This document shows positions 21,131 through 30,485 of a stretch of 64,000 nt of DNA, piece by piece. Both the position numbers and the translations under genes were made by a program. Location of the stretch: positions 2,660,001 to 2,724,000 of the forward strand of contig NZ_CP034465.1 in assembly GCF_003955755.1 (NCBI RefSeq), read 5' to 3'. The notes below the pieces were generated by a model. That model searched no databases, was not told where the DNA came from, and saw only the letters and a list, made by a program, of their open reading frames with translations. Numbering within the stretch: position 1 is the stretch's first letter; every line of letters begins with the position of its first letter. Source of the stretch: Jeotgalibaca ciconiae. GTDB taxonomy: Bacteria > Bacillota > Bacilli > Lactobacillales > Aerococcaceae.

Positions 21131-21163
21131 GGAAAGAAAGAGTACAAAGAAGGAGTTATTACA

Positions 21164-21928
21164 ATGACTAGTGCACTTAAAGGGTTTGTACACTCAACTG
21201 AAAGCTTTGGATCTGTTGATGGACCTGGTATTCGTTTCATTGTTTTCATGCAAGGTTGTCGAATGCGTTGCGAATTCTGCCACAATCCGGACACCTGGAA
21301 TATGGGTGGCGGGATAGAAATGACAACGGATGAAGTCCTTGACATGGCGAAGCAATATCAAGAGTTTTGGGGCGAAAAAGGCGGTATTACTATTAGTGGT
21401 GGAGAACCATTACTGCAAATAGATTTTATTATTGAGCTTTTTCAAAAAGCAAAGGCAGAAGGAATTAATACAACCATTGATACCTGCGGCCAACCATTTA
21501 CATATGATGAGCCATTTTTCAATCGATTTGAGGAATTAATGAAAGTTACCGATCTACTGCTCATGGATATTAAACATATTGACAGCCAAAAGCATAAAGA
21601 ACTGACCATGTGGCGGAACGAAAGTATTATCGACATGACACAATACTTATCGAAAATTGGCAAACCCGTATGGATTAGACATGTCTTGATTCCAGAGAGA
21701 ACTGATTACGATGAGTATTTAAAAAGATTAGGTGATTATATCGCTACTCTTGATAATGTTCATAAAGTGGAAATTCTTCCCTATCATAAAATGGGTGTTT
21801 ATAAATATGAAGCCTTAGGAATCCCTTATAAGCTGGAAGGAATAGATCCTCCAACACAAGAAAGAGTAGAAAATGCTCGCAAGCTATTAAGGTGTAATGA
21901 GTATAAAGGATATCTACAAGCAAATTAA
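21164..21928 (+). CDS. pflA: Pyruvate formate-lyase activating enzyme
   Basis: 254 residues, radical SAM protein that installs the glycyl radical in PflB. The iron-sulfur motif CRMRCEFCHNPDTW (C-x3-C-x2-C) and the SAM-binding GGITISGGEPLLQ are visible. An in-frame ATG at 21068 exists, but it lies within the hairpin pair; the ATG at 21164 has AAGGAG 8-9 bases upstream and gives the family N-terminus GFVHSTESFGSVDGPG. A terminator follows. Confidence 0.96.
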   Translation: MTSALKGFVHSTESFGSVDGPGIRFIVFMQGCRMRCEFCHNPDTWNMGGGIEMTTDEVLDMAKQYQEFWGEKGGITISGGEPLLQIDFIIELFQKAKAEGINTTIDTCGQPFTYDEPFFNRFEELMKVTDLLLMDIKHIDSQKHKELTMWRNESIIDMTQYLSKIGKPVWIRHVLIPERTDYDEYLKRLGDYIATLDNVHKVEILPYHKMGVYKYEALGIPYKLEGIDPPTQERVENARKLLRCNEYKGYLQAN

Positions 21929-21932
21929 ACTT

Positions 21933-21972
21933 AAAGGAAAAGGGAGTTAACCGTTGCCCTTTTCCTTTTTTT
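21933..21972 (+). terminator. Terminator after pflA
   Basis: AAGGAAAAGGG pairs with CCCTTTTCCTT and runs into a stretch of Ts. Confidence 0.85.
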
Positions 21973-22018
21973 TGATTATTATGGAAAAAGATAAGAAATG
22001 AAAGAGGGACAAAATATA

Positions 22019-22948
22019 ATGGAAAAATTATTAGTATTCGGTCATCAAAATCCAGATACAGATGCAATTACTTCGGCAATCTCGTTTGCTTATTATTTAA
22101 ACCAAATAGGAGTCGAAGCAGAAGCAGTCGCTTTAGGAGAATTAAGTGATGAGACAGCTTACGCATTGAATCACTTTCATACAGAAGCACCTCGTGTAAT
22201 TAAAACAGCTTCTAATGAAGTAAAAGCTGTTGCTCTTGTGGATCACAATGAATTCCAACAAAGTGTTTCTGATATTTCAAGCCTTGAAGTACAATACGTG
22301 ATTGATCATCATCGGATTGATAACTTCCATACTGCAAATCCTGTTTATTACCGTGCAGAGCCAGTGGGATGTACAAATACAGTGATTTATAAGATGTTTA
22401 AAGAAAAAGGAATTGAAATTCCTGCAGAATTAGCTGGCTTGATGTTATCTGCCATTATTTCAGATACACTATTATTCAAATCGCCCACTTGTACCGATGA
22501 AGATGTAGTAGTAGCAAAAGCACTAGCAAAAATAGCTGATGTTGATCCAAATGAGTATGGTTTAGCTATGTTAAAAGCAGGGACAAATTTAGATGACATA
22601 TCTAGCGAAGAATTACTTGATTTAGATGCAAAATCTTTCCCAATGGGGAATAAGACGGTACGTGTTGCACAAGTAAATACGGTTGATTTTCAAGATGTAT
22701 TAAAGCGTCAGGAAGAATTAATTTCTCTTATGACAGCTTCAAATGCTGCTGAAAATTATGATTTGTTTGTTTTATTAGTGACAAATATCATCGACAGTGA
22801 TTCAACGATTGTTGCAGTTGGAGACGGCGTTTCAAAAGCGGAGGCTGCTTTTGAAGTAAGATTAGAAAACGAAACAGCCTTTTTACCAGGAGTAGTTTCC
22901 CGTAAAAAGCAAGTTGTTCCTCAGCTGACAGAGGCTTACGCAAAATAA
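22019..22948 (+). CDS. ppaC: Manganese-dependent inorganic pyrophosphatase
   Basis: 309 residues, family II pyrophosphatase that hydrolyses PPi to drive biosynthesis. DHH-family metal ligands are seen in VFGHQNPDTDAITSA, LVDHNEFQQS and VIDHHRIDNF; the C-terminal DHHA2 substrate domain ends with LPGVVSRKKQVVPQL. The start at 22019 gives the family N-terminus (MEKLLVFGHQNPDTD) but its AGAGGG is about 12 bases away; an in-frame ATG at 21998 has no better site. A terminator follows. Confidence 0.96.
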   Translation: MEKLLVFGHQNPDTDAITSAISFAYYLNQIGVEAEAVALGELSDETAYALNHFHTEAPRVIKTASNEVKAVALVDHNEFQQSVSDISSLEVQYVIDHHRIDNFHTANPVYYRAEPVGCTNTVIYKMFKEKGIEIPAELAGLMLSAIISDTLLFKSPTCTDEDVVVAKALAKIADVDPNEYGLAMLKAGTNLDDISSEELLDLDAKSFPMGNKTVRVAQVNTVDFQDVLKRQEELISLMTASNAAENYDLFVLLVTNIIDSDSTIVAVGDGVSKAEAAFEVRLENETAFLPGVVSRKKQVVPQLTEAYAK

Positions 22949-22955
22949 TTCCTGT

Positions 22956-22993
22956 AAAACCACTATACAATTTGTTTTGTATGGTGGTTTTTA
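22956..22993 (+). terminator. Terminator after ppaC
   Basis: AACCAC-T-ATACAA pairs with TTGTAT-G-GTGGTT and is followed by Ts. Confidence 0.85.
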
Positions 22994-23090
22994 AGTAAAA
23001 AACATTTCGAAAATATCTTTCTTTTTTAATATCTCTATTTCGAAGTATGTGATATACTCTTTTTGAGCACAGTTTGTGAGGTGTAAAAAC

Positions 23091-23933
23091 ATGAAAATTG
23101 GTGTAATATCTGATTTACATATAGATAGTAACCAAAAGAAATTAAAAAGGGGAGACTCCTACGATGTTTTATTAGCGCAACTTTTGTATAACAACGAAGT
23201 TGATTTGCTGTTACTAGCAGGAGACATCGCTTCGGATTATCGAGAATCGATTGTTTTTCTTGATAAAATGAAACAACATAATGTGGGTGATTTACTTTTT
23301 GTACCAGGAAACCATGATTTTTGGTCTATTAAAAACAAAGAAACGGATACAGAAAAAATTTATCAAATATTTTGTGACAGAGAAGATTCACCGGTAGGAA
23401 AACCATTTTTTATAAATGACGATATAGCAGTAGTAGGAAATCCTGGATGGTATGATTATGGATTTGCAAGTGGTAAGTACACGATAGAAGAATTTGAACA
23501 AAAAAAATTAAAAGTGGGTGGTTGGAACGATCGGTTATATGTCCATTGGAATGAATCTGATCGAAACGTTGCATCACGAATGTTGGATCAAATTAAAGAA
23601 GACTTACAATTAATTGGAAATCGAAATGCGATTTTGATGACCCATGTAGTTACTCATCCGCAATTTACCGTACCTCTGCCACACAGAATTTACGACTATT
23701 ACAATGCTTTCTTAGGAAGCAAAAGTTACATGACTCTCTATAAGGAATATCCTATTACCCATAGTGTCATGGGGCATGTCCATTTCCGTAAGAGCCTAAA
23801 AGAAAATGGTATTCAATACTATTGTAATTGTTTAGGCAGCGGCAGGTACTGGTGGACAGATGATCCACTAACAGAGATGTCTTATACGCTAGAAACGTTT
23901 CAAATACCTACAATTTCTTATGATTTGGAGTGA
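23091..23933 (+). CDS. Metallophosphoesterase (TIGR03729-type)
   Basis: 280 residues of the calcineurin-like metallophosphoesterase fold. Metal-binding motifs occur in order: VISDLHID, LLAGDIASD, VPGNHDFW, MTHVVTH and MGHVHFRK. The set and length match the putative phosphoesterase family TIGR03729 of Lactobacillales, whose substrate is unknown. The ATG at 23091 (GAGGTG upstream) is preferred to GTG 23076 because it gives MKIGVISDLH. It is followed by corA, whose start region overlaps its stop, so the two are probably co-expressed. Confidence 0.85.
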   Translation: MKIGVISDLHIDSNQKKLKRGDSYDVLLAQLLYNNEVDLLLLAGDIASDYRESIVFLDKMKQHNVGDLLFVPGNHDFWSIKNKETDTEKIYQIFCDREDSPVGKPFFINDDIAVVGNPGWYDYGFASGKYTIEEFEQKKLKVGGWNDRLYVHWNESDRNVASRMLDQIKEDLQLIGNRNAILMTHVVTHPQFTVPLPHRIYDYYNAFLGSKSYMTLYKEYPITHSVMGHVHFRKSLKENGIQYYCNCLGSGRYWWTDDPLTEMSYTLETFQIPTISYDLE

Positions 23934-23938
23934 AAGTT

Positions 23939-24874
23939 ATGAAAGCTTTTCGTTTGGAGAACCAAGCATACGTATCGACTGATTCTATAGAGGAAGCAGA
24001 ATTAGTGTTGTGCGAAGACCCATCACAAGAAGAAATCGACTATTTACACAACCAATATGATATCCCGCTAGATTTTATAACAGATGGGTTAAATCGCTAT
24101 ATGGTTCCACGAAAAGAAAATTATGAGACAGATAATCATGAACTCATTCAGTTATTGCTCTTCCTTTATCCGCTTGTTAAAATCGATGAAGCAGACCGAT
24201 TGGAATATCAGACATTACCATTATCCATCATTATTCTGAATGGAAAAATGATTATGGTATATCCAAAGGAACTTCCTTTTTTAGAAAGAACGATTAATCA
24301 AAATAATCAATCGGAAGAATCTTTATTTCTTTTACAAATTTTATGGCAGCTTACAAATGAATATGTTAAAGCAATTACAAGAATTGATGATGTTATTGAA
24401 AACATGGAGCAAAACCTTGTGAATAGTACTAAAAATGAAGCATTTTACAAGATGATTTCAATTAATAAAACACTGGTTTATTTCGAAACAGGGATTACGA
24501 AAAATCACGAGATTATCGACCAGGTTTATAAGAAACAACAAGGAGTGACAGAAAAACTGAATAATGAACTTCTGCACGATATCCGTATCTTATCAAACCA
24601 GGCAAGAGTAATGAGGAGAGAATCAGATGAAATGATTTCTCATTTAAGTGAAGTCTTTTCTAGCGTAATTTCAAATAATTTGAATAATATTATGAAGTTT
24701 CTGACATCTTTAACGATTGTAATGACAATCCCGACCATTATTGGCTCGTATTGGGGAATGAACGTAAGCTTACCATTTGAAAAAAACTTATTTGCATTTG
24801 CTTTATTAGTATTTGCTTCTATTATTATTGGGATTCTGACGGTTTTTTGGCTCAAAAAGAAAGATTACTTATAG
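23939..24874 (+). CDS. CorA family magnesium transporter
   Basis: 311 residues. A long cytosolic helical domain is followed by two C-terminal transmembrane helices. The CorA signature GMN is present in YWGMNVSLPF in the loop between them. A conserved MRRESDEMISHLSEVFSS helix leads into the first membrane segment. A GTG at 23930 is in frame, but TTGGAGTGA before ATG 23939 favours the latter. Likely a pentameric Mg2+ (or other divalent) channel; selectivity is not readable from sequence. Confidence 0.88.
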   Translation: MKAFRLENQAYVSTDSIEEAELVLCEDPSQEEIDYLHNQYDIPLDFITDGLNRYMVPRKENYETDNHELIQLLLFLYPLVKIDEADRLEYQTLPLSIIILNGKMIMVYPKELPFLERTINQNNQSEESLFLLQILWQLTNEYVKAITRIDDVIENMEQNLVNSTKNEAFYKMISINKTLVYFETGITKNHEIIDQVYKKQQGVTEKLNNELLHDIRILSNQARVMRRESDEMISHLSEVFSSVISNNLNNIMKFLTSLTIVMTIPTIIGSYWGMNVSLPFEKNLFAFALLVFASIIIGILTVFWLKKKDYL

Positions 24875-24895
24875 AAAAATAAAGGTGATAATAAA

Positions 24896-25741
24896 ATGTC
24901 GACTAGAAATTGGAAAATTGGCAAAGTAGCTTTAAAAGTACAAGATTTAACTGAAATGAGCGAATTCTATCAAGAGATTATGGGGATGGCGGTATTAACA
25001 AAAACTGATTCATCTGTCACTTTAGGAGTAAAAGATTCAAAAGAAGAATTAATTGAATTGATTCAGATTACTCCTGCGGCAGATAAAAAAATGACGGTTG
25101 GTTTATACCATCATGCACTATTATTGCCAACAAGAAGTGACTTGGGAGAGTTTTTATATCATTTATTAGTTAAAAAGTATCCATTAGGCGGAGCAAGTGA
25201 TCATGGATATAGTGAAGCTATTTATTTCAATGACCCAGAAGGAAATGGTATTGAAGTGTATGCAGATAAACCTAAGTCTGAATGGGATGTTCGTGAAGAC
25301 GGAAGGGTGGAAGGGGTTACAATTCAGATGGATGCTGAAGGCGTTCTGGCTTCCGTTAAAAAAGCCTTCACAGGATTGCCGGTGGGAACGATTATGGGGC
25401 ATGTGCATTTGACTGTAAATAATTTAGAAGATGCTGGTGTATTTTACACTGAGATTATCGGGCTAGGATTAAAATCGGATTATTTTGGACAAGCAAAGTT
25501 CTTTGCGTTTGGCGACTATCATCACCAAGTCGGGACAAATACATGGGCCGGGAAATCATTACCAGCACTAGAAGAAGATCAATTGGGAATAGCATATTAT
25601 GAGTGGGTTCTTCCTTCTGAAGAGGAATTATCCAGCTTCAGAGCGAAGTTGGATAAGAATCAAATCGCTTATCAAGAAGATGATGGCGTCCTTAAAATGA
25701 AAGATTCCAGCGGTATCAAGCTGCATTTGATTAGTGAGTAA
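24896..25741 (+). CDS. Two-domain VOC family protein (glyoxalase/dioxygenase fold)
   Basis: 281 residues with two vicinal-oxygen-chelate modules: residues ~6-120 (KVALKVQDLTEMSEFYQEIMGM) and ~165-280 (GHVHLTVNNLEDAGVFYTEIIGLGL). His and Glu metal ligands appear as HHALLLP, GNGIEVYAD and HVHL. The layout resembles the B. subtilis CatE/YfiE class of ring-cleavage-like proteins, but the substrate cannot be inferred here. A strong hairpin follows. Confidence 0.75.
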   Translation: MSTRNWKIGKVALKVQDLTEMSEFYQEIMGMAVLTKTDSSVTLGVKDSKEELIELIQITPAADKKMTVGLYHHALLLPTRSDLGEFLYHLLVKKYPLGGASDHGYSEAIYFNDPEGNGIEVYADKPKSEWDVREDGRVEGVTIQMDAEGVLASVKKAFTGLPVGTIMGHVHLTVNNLEDAGVFYTEIIGLGLKSDYFGQAKFFAFGDYHHQVGTNTWAGKSLPALEEDQLGIAYYEWVLPSEEELSSFRAKLDKNQIAYQEDDGVLKMKDSSGIKLHLISE

Positions 25742-25746
25742 GAGCA

Positions 25747-25811
25747 AAAACATACTAAGATTAGTAGGCAGAAACCTCCGTCGAGGCGCCTATCTAATCT
25801 TAGTATGTTTT
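25747..25811. terminator. Long bidirectional hairpin between VOC gene and glycosyltransferase gene
   Basis: 18-bp perfect outer stem (25747-25764 with 25794-25811) plus inner AGGC/GCCT and CCTC/GAGG pairs. Outer arms begin with AAAA and end with TTTT, so it can terminate both converging genes. Confidence 0.8.
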
Positions 25812-25826
25812 ACATTGAGAATTTTT

Positions 25827-26453
25827 TTAGAGCCAAGAACCGGAATATTGATGAATTGTATGCGTTTCTTCACCGTCATTAATTTCTTGTGTCCAATAGC
25901 TCTTTGGAGAGAAATAGATTCGAGGGAAGATTGTAACGCCCATAACTTCTTGTTTTTCGTTATTTAATTCAAGACCATGTTCTTCAAATATTTCTGTGAT
26001 ACGGATTACATTTGTTTTTTCATCAAGCGTTCCATCTTCATTTTTGAAATGACGATCTTCATAATCATCATAAAGTAATTGGAAAGTTGGATGCTTTGGT
26101 TTGGCTGCAATAATGGCAGTGGAAATGGTTGTTTCAACTTCAAATCCCATAAAGGCATCCAATTTTAGTAATTGATCAAGTGGCTTAATAACTTCCATAT
26201 CAGTATCCATGTAAATGCCACCATATTGTATTAATGCATAAAGACGAGCCACATCGGATACAAAAGCCCATTTTTCTTCTTCATAGGCTTCTTTTACATA
26301 GTTCCCCATATTTTCGACATCGAAATTATCTTCATTCCATTCCATTATCTCATAATCAGGACAATACTCTTTCCAGCTTTCCATTACTTTCTGTTCTCTT
26401 TCTCCGATAGGGTTACCGCCAAACCAACAGTAATGAATAATCTTCGGTATCAT
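25827..26453 (-). CDS. Glycosyltransferase of the Gly_transf_sug / GT32 type
   Basis: 208 residues. Hallmarks are the N-terminal MIPKIIHYCWFGG, the acceptor-side stretch FVSDVARLYALIQYGGIYMDTDMEVIK with the DxD metal motif, and the C-terminal HQYSGSW. Such proteins transfer sugars onto capsular or cell-wall polysaccharide or lipid carriers. It is a lone gene with no other glycan genes beside it. AAGGAGG precedes the ATG. The sugar donor is unknown. Confidence 0.85.
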   Translation of the reverse strand: MIPKIIHYCWFGGNPIGEREQKVMESWKEYCPDYEIMEWNEDNFDVENMGNYVKEAYEEEKWAFVSDVARLYALIQYGGIYMDTDMEVIKPLDQLLKLDAFMGFEVETTISTAIIAAKPKHPTFQLLYDDYEDRHFKNEDGTLDEKTNVIRITEIFEEHGLELNNEKQEVMGVTIFPRIYFSPKSYWTQEINDGEETHTIHQYSGSWL

Positions 26454-26542
26454 TTACATTTCCTCCTTCGTGTATCATTAATCCAATTGTAACGGATTAA
26501 CATCTTTTTGACCAATAATGTGTAAAATAAGTAATTCACAGG

Positions 26543-26571
26543 TTGACATCGCTTCATCAATGTTTTATAGT
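26543..26571 (+). promoter_or_regulatory. Promoter of the lysine-riboswitch transporter operon
   Basis: TTGACA (26543-26548), 17-base spacer, TATAGT (26566-26571). The riboswitch begins about 20 bases later. Confidence 0.8.
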
Positions 26572-26593
26572 TACTCAAGAAGAATATCAAAAA

Positions 26594-26743
26594 CAATATG
26601 AATTAGAGGACGCGAAAACCATTAGTAGGAAACGAAAGGGGAATTCGCCGAAGTACTGTTAGAGGTGCTGGGTCTATGCTGAACAAGTATAGGACTGTCG
26701 AGATAAAATGCCCATTTTATCTTTTGAAGAGCTGTTCATATTG
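26594..26743 (+). ncRNA. Lysine riboswitch (L-box) aptamer
   Basis: Closing stem P1 pairs CAATATGAA (26594-26602) with TTCATATTG (26735-26743). Conserved L-box blocks occur in order: AGAGG-ACGC (usually AGAGGUGC), AGTA, GAAAGGGG, CGCCGAAG and a late GGACTGTC. A terminator hairpin follows at once. This fits transcriptional OFF control by lysine. The block order and P1 are seen directly; the ligand is inferred from the family. Confidence 0.85.
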
Positions 26744-26791
26744 GGGCAAAAGGACGATACCAATCGTGGGCCTTTTGCTCACGGTTTTTTT
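26744..26791 (+). terminator. Riboswitch expression-platform terminator
   Basis: GCAAAAGG with inner ACGAT pairs to ATCGT and CCTTTTGC, then TTTTTTT at 26785-26791. It lies between the lysine aptamer and the substrate-binding protein gene. Confidence 0.85.
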
Positions 26792-26825
26792 GTGTTCTTA
26801 CATACAGAAAAGGGAGTTCGTAAAA

Positions 26826-27665
26826 ATGAAAAAGAGATATGGTTATGCAGCATTATTGCTCGGAACATTCGCGATTTTAGGTGGATGTGCTTCTAACAAT
26901 TCCAGTGGAGAATCAGACCAAACAGCAGATGATGGTCAGTTTGTTGTTGGATTAGAGGCTGCTTACGCACCCTATAACTGGACACAACTGGATGACAGCA
27001 ATGGCGGTGTTCCTATTGACGGAACAAATGAATACGCTGGCGGTTATGATGTTGAAATTGCTAAAAAAATTGCGGAAGACCTAGGACAAGAATTAGTAAT
27101 TGTTAAGACAGAGTGGGACGGCCTGGTTCCTGCATTGCAAGCGAATAAAATCGATGCAATCATTGCAGGGATGTCTCCCACTGAAGAAAGAAAACAAACC
27201 ATTGATTTCAGTGATCCTTACTTAGAATCTCGATTGGTTATGGTTGTTGCTTCTGGCAGTGAATATGAAAATGCAACGAAACTGGCTGATTTTTCTGGCG
27301 CGAAAATTACTGCTCAATTAAACACATTCCACTATGGAGTAATTGATCAAATTGATGGAGTAGAGAAACAGACCGCAATGGATAACTTCTCTGCTATGCG
27401 CGTGGCTCTACAATCGGGTGTGATTGATGGTTATGTTTCTGAGTATCCGGAAGCGGTAAGTGCATCCAATGCAAATGCTGATTTTTCTTTCGTCGAATTT
27501 GAAGATGGTTTTGAGACAAGTCCAGAAGACACAACGATTGCAATTGGTGTTCGTAAAGATGAACCAAAATTGGATGAATTGAATCAAATTTTAAGTGAAA
27601 TTTCTGAAGAAGAAAGACAAGAGCTGATGGATGCTGCAATTCTAAACCAACCAGCAGCACAATAA
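26826..27665 (+). CDS. Amino-acid ABC transporter substrate-binding lipoprotein, probably lysine
   Basis: 279 residues of the SBP_bac_3 family. The signal peptide ends in the lipobox LGGC, so it is a lipid-anchored extracellular binder. The ligand fold shows GLEAAYAPYNWT, GYDVEIAKKIAEDLG, EWDGLVPALQANKIDAIIAGMSPTEERK and FSDPYLES. The ATG at 26826 (GGGAG upstream) gives the lipoprotein signal; longer in-frame starts fall inside the riboswitch. Lysine as substrate is inferred from the L-box upstream. Confidence 0.9.
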   Translation: MKKRYGYAALLLGTFAILGGCASNNSSGESDQTADDGQFVVGLEAAYAPYNWTQLDDSNGGVPIDGTNEYAGGYDVEIAKKIAEDLGQELVIVKTEWDGLVPALQANKIDAIIAGMSPTEERKQTIDFSDPYLESRLVMVVASGSEYENATKLADFSGAKITAQLNTFHYGVIDQIDGVEKQTAMDNFSAMRVALQSGVIDGYVSEYPEAVSASNANADFSFVEFEDGFETSPEDTTIAIGVRKDEPKLDELNQILSEISEEERQELMDAAILNQPAAQ

Positions 27666-27686
27666 AAGTAGGAGCTGAAAAATCAA

Positions 27687-28442
27687 TTGAGTAATTTATG
27701 GAATATCTTTCAAGCAAATGCGCCTTTATTTTTGAATGGTGCGTGGGTGACACTATATATTTCGATGATTGGAACGATTATTGGACTATTAATTGGGTTG
27801 ATTCTGGGAGTCGTTCGTACGATTCCACAACCCGATAAAAGAAGTTTTAAACGCTATGCTTTAAAAACACTTCATTTCGTAACAACTTGTTATATCGAAT
27901 TTTTCCGAGGAACACCTATGATTGTTCAGGCCATGGTAATTTATTATGGATCTGCTATTGCATTTGGCTGGGATATGAATCGTATTTTCGCTGCAATCTT
28001 TATTGTTTCGATTAATACGGGTGCTTATATCACTGAGATTGTTCGTGGTGGAATTTTATCCATTGACGAAGGACAATATGAAGGTGCTGAAGCAATCGGA
28101 ATGTCTCATTGGCAAACGATGCGTATTGTCATCATGCCTCAAGTTTGGAGAAATATCCTTCCTGCTACGGGGAACGAATTTGTCATTAACATTAAAGACA
28201 CTTCCGTGTTAAATGTGATTTCTGTGACAGAATTGTTCTTCCAGACAAAAACAGTTTCCGGTATAAATTTTGATTATTTTGGTCCATTTACAGTTGCTTG
28301 TATTCTCTATTTAATTATGACTTTTTCTGTAACGAGAATCCTTCGATTTGTAGAGAAGAAGCTTGACGGCCCGCAACACTACGATCTTGTTGGCGGAAAT
28401 CAAAATCAAATTGTTACATTAGATAAAGAGGTGCAAAAATGA
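27687..28442 (+). CDS. Amino-acid ABC transporter permease (HisM/GlnP type)
   Basis: 251 residues with about five transmembrane helices. The EAA-type coupling loop reads [21 protein letters not shown], and the N-terminal part has [17 protein letters not shown]. The start is TTG 27687 with AGGAG upstream. Its last codons overlap the ATPase gene by 4 bases. It forms the membrane channel of the importer with the preceding lipoprotein and following ATPase. Confidence 0.93.
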   Translation: MSNLWNIFQANAPLFLNGAWVTLYISMIGTIIGLLIGLILGVVRTIPQPDKRSFKRYALKTLHFVTTCYIEFFRGTPMIVQAMVIYYGSAIAFGWDMNRIFAAIFIVSINTGAYITEIVRGGILSIDEGQYEGAEAIGMSHWQTMRIVIMPQVWRNILPATGNEFVINIKDTSVLNVISVTELFFQTKTVSGINFDYFGPFTVACILYLIMTFSVTRILRFVEKKLDGPQHYDLVGGNQNQIVTLDKEVQK

Positions 28443-29182
28443 CTTCTGTAATGAAAGTTGAAGGATTAAGTAAAAAATTCGGTGAGCGCGAAGTTCTAAA
28501 AAATATCAACTTTGAAGTAGAAGAAGGTAAAGTTATTTGTTTAATTGGTGCGTCTGGTTCAGGTAAATCTACCTTACTGCGTTGCCTAAATTTATTAGAA
28601 AAGCCGACAACCGGTGATGTTCTCTATCGTAACGAAAGCATTTTATCAGAATCTTTGAATTTGTTTAAATATCGTTCCAAGGTTGGAATGGTTTTTCAAC
28701 ATTTCAACTTATTTAATAATTTAAACGTACTCGAAAACTGTGTAACAGGACAAGTGACTGTCTTGAAAGCAAGCAAAGAAGAAGCCGAAAAAAGAGCTCT
28801 TCGCTTCTTAGAGGAAGTAGGAATGGCGCAATTTATTCATGCTCGTCCAAGCCAGCTGTCAGGCGGTCAGAAGCAACGTGTAGCGATTGCCCGCGCTTTG
28901 GCGATGGAGCCGGATTTATTACTGTTTGACGAACCAACTTCAGCGCTTGACCCGCAAACGGTTGGTGAGGTACTGCGTGTAATGAAACAATTAGCAGACA
29001 AGGGATTAACCATGGTTGTAGTTACGCATGAGATGCAATTCGCTCGTGAAGTAGCCGATCAAGTTGTATTTATGGATCAAGGGGTAATCGCAGAAGAAGG
29101 AACGCCTGAAGAAATATTTAACAATCCAAAAGAAGCACGTACAAAAGAATTTTTAAGTAGAATTCTCGATTCGCCGTTTTAA
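28439..29182 (+). CDS. Amino-acid ABC transporter ATP-binding protein (GlnQ/HisP type)
   Basis: 247 residues. Walker [11 protein letters not shown]-loop MVFQHFNLF, signature [15 protein letters not shown], Walker [13 protein letters not shown] and switch His in [14 protein letters not shown] are all intact. It energises the importer encoded by the two preceding genes and overlaps the permease gene by 4 bases. It is under the same lysine riboswitch. Confidence 0.95.
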   Translation: MTSVMKVEGLSKKFGEREVLKNINFEVEEGKVICLIGASGSGKSTLLRCLNLLEKPTTGDVLYRNESILSESLNLFKYRSKVGMVFQHFNLFNNLNVLENCVTGQVTVLKASKEEAEKRALRFLEEVGMAQFIHARPSQLSGGQKQRVAIARALAMEPDLLLFDEPTSALDPQTVGEVLRVMKQLADKGLTMVVVTHEMQFAREVADQVVFMDQGVIAEEGTPEEIFNNPKEARTKEFLSRILDSPF

Positions 29183-29201
29183 GGTAGGTGAGAATAAGCA
29201 T

Positions 29202-30125
29202 ATGGATAAAAAATTAATAGGGATTTTACTAGCGGCCTTCGGAGGAAGTATGTGGGGAGTGTCAGGCATACTTGCCCAAATACTATTCAACCAGTATCAA
29301 GCATCCTCCGAATGGTTGGTTAGTATCCGATTACTTTTTTCTGGAATGTTATTGTTATTCTACAATGGTGTTATTAAGAGAGAAGCTATCTTTTCAATCT
29401 TAAGGAACAGGAAGGATTTTGTTAGCTTGTTGCTTTTTTCTATTTTTGGAATGGTAGGCGTACAGTACTTGTTTTTTAAAGCAATTGAAGGAAGTAGCGC
29501 ATCGTTAGCGACAATTTTACAATTTACTGCGCCAATTTTTGTTTACTTCTACTTATTATTTAAAAAAGAGAAGCAACTTAACTTTATAGAGTTATCGCTA
29601 GTCTTTTTAACTTTTTTCGGTGTGTTACTTATTGTTAGCAATGGAAACTTTACTCAAATGAACGTTTCTCTTTTTGGTTTTTCATTAGGGATTGGGTCTG
29701 CACTTGCTGTTGCGTTTTATAGTATCCAACCAAGGCGTTTATTAGCTAAATACGGCTCTCCTTTGATCGTAGGCTGGGGAATGCTGATTGGAGGGATTTT
29801 CTTCCAATTCATTCATCCATTTTGGATACCAGGTTTTGCAATGACTAAAAACAGTATTTTTTTATTAGGAATCATTATTGTTTTTGGGACTGCTTTGGCT
29901 TTTATTTCTTACTTAGCAAGTCTCCATTATATTGAAGCTTCTCTAGCAAGTATTATGACTGCTTTAGAGCCACTTTTAGCGGCAGTGTTATCGATCTTTG
30001 TTTTTCAACAACAATTTGGTATTTTTGAAATAACAGGAATTATTATTGTGCTGGTGGCTGTGTTAATTTTAGCCAATGACCGGAAAATAACTCTAAAACA
30101 AAAAAAGTCAGTCCATCAAAAGTGA
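29202..30125 (+). CDS. EamA/DMT family transporter
   Basis: 307 residues with ten predicted transmembrane helices in two EamA repeats (first LAAFGGSMWGVSGILAQ, second GFSLGIGSALAVAFYSIQ). These proteins export or exchange amino acids and other metabolites. It lies 19 bases after the lysine-type ABC ATPase on the same strand, so it may be in the same riboswitch-controlled unit, perhaps moving the same amino acid; that is inference. Confidence 0.85.
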   Translation: MDKKLIGILLAAFGGSMWGVSGILAQILFNQYQASSEWLVSIRLLFSGMLLLFYNGVIKREAIFSILRNRKDFVSLLLFSIFGMVGVQYLFFKAIEGSSASLATILQFTAPIFVYFYLLFKKEKQLNFIELSLVFLTFFGVLLIVSNGNFTQMNVSLFGFSLGIGSALAVAFYSIQPRRLLAKYGSPLIVGWGMLIGGIFFQFIHPFWIPGFAMTKNSIFLLGIIIVFGTALAFISYLASLHYIEASLASIMTALEPLLAAVLSIFVFQQQFGIFEITGIIIVLVAVLILANDRKITLKQKKSVHQK

Positions 30126-30146
30126 TGGTACTGACTTCTTTTTTTA
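30105..30146. terminator. Bidirectional terminator between EamA gene and sufT-like gene
   Basis: AAGTCAGT-CCATCA pairs with TGATGG-TACTGACTT; A-run on the left, T-run on the right. It overlaps the end of the EamA gene. Confidence 0.85.
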
Positions 30147-30485
30147 CCTTGGGTTAATACCAAGTGAAATTCTTCCAAAGCGACTAATGCGAGTCATTTT
30201 CCATGCAGGAGTCCATACAATTTTAACCGATACCTGTTTAATTTCTTCAATATTCATTAATGCTTGCTTGATTTCGCCTGGCACGGTTTCAATACATTCG
30301 CATCCAATGCCAGTAAAGGTAGTAACAATCTCACAGTGACCTTCCTCATCTAGATTAATTTCATAAATTAAACCAAGATTATAAATATCCAACCCGATTT
30401 CAGGATCATAGATGGTTTGAAGTTTTTCGATTATTTGGTCACTGATAGGCGCTGCTTGGTCATTTATTTTGATATTATCTTGCAT
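30144..30485 (-). CDS. MIP18/SufT-like (DUF59) iron-sulfur assembly protein
   Basis: 113 residues. The DUF59 core shows YDPEIGLDIYNLGLIYEI and TTFTGIGCECIETVPGEI, the second region carrying the conserved Cys; the tail VWTPAWKMTRISRFGRISLG matches YitW-type proteins of Firmicutes. Such proteins help mature Fe-S enzymes. I start at ATG 30485, since AAAGGA lies 8 bases before it; the in-frame TTG 30503 overlaps that site. The neighbour IlvD is an Fe-S dehydratase, which suits the role. Confidence 0.85.
   Translation of the reverse strand: MQDNIKINDQAAPISDQIIEKLQTIYDPEIGLDIYNLGLIYEINLDEEGHCEIVTTFTGIGCECIETVPGEIKQALMNIEEIKQVSVKIVWTPAWKMTRISRFGRISLGINPR

Noticed and set aside
21068-21163. N-terminal extension of PflA
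   Set aside because: The in-frame ATG at 21068 is in the first hairpin loop; the extra 32 residues are not in the family, and ATG 21164 has a proper ribosome site.
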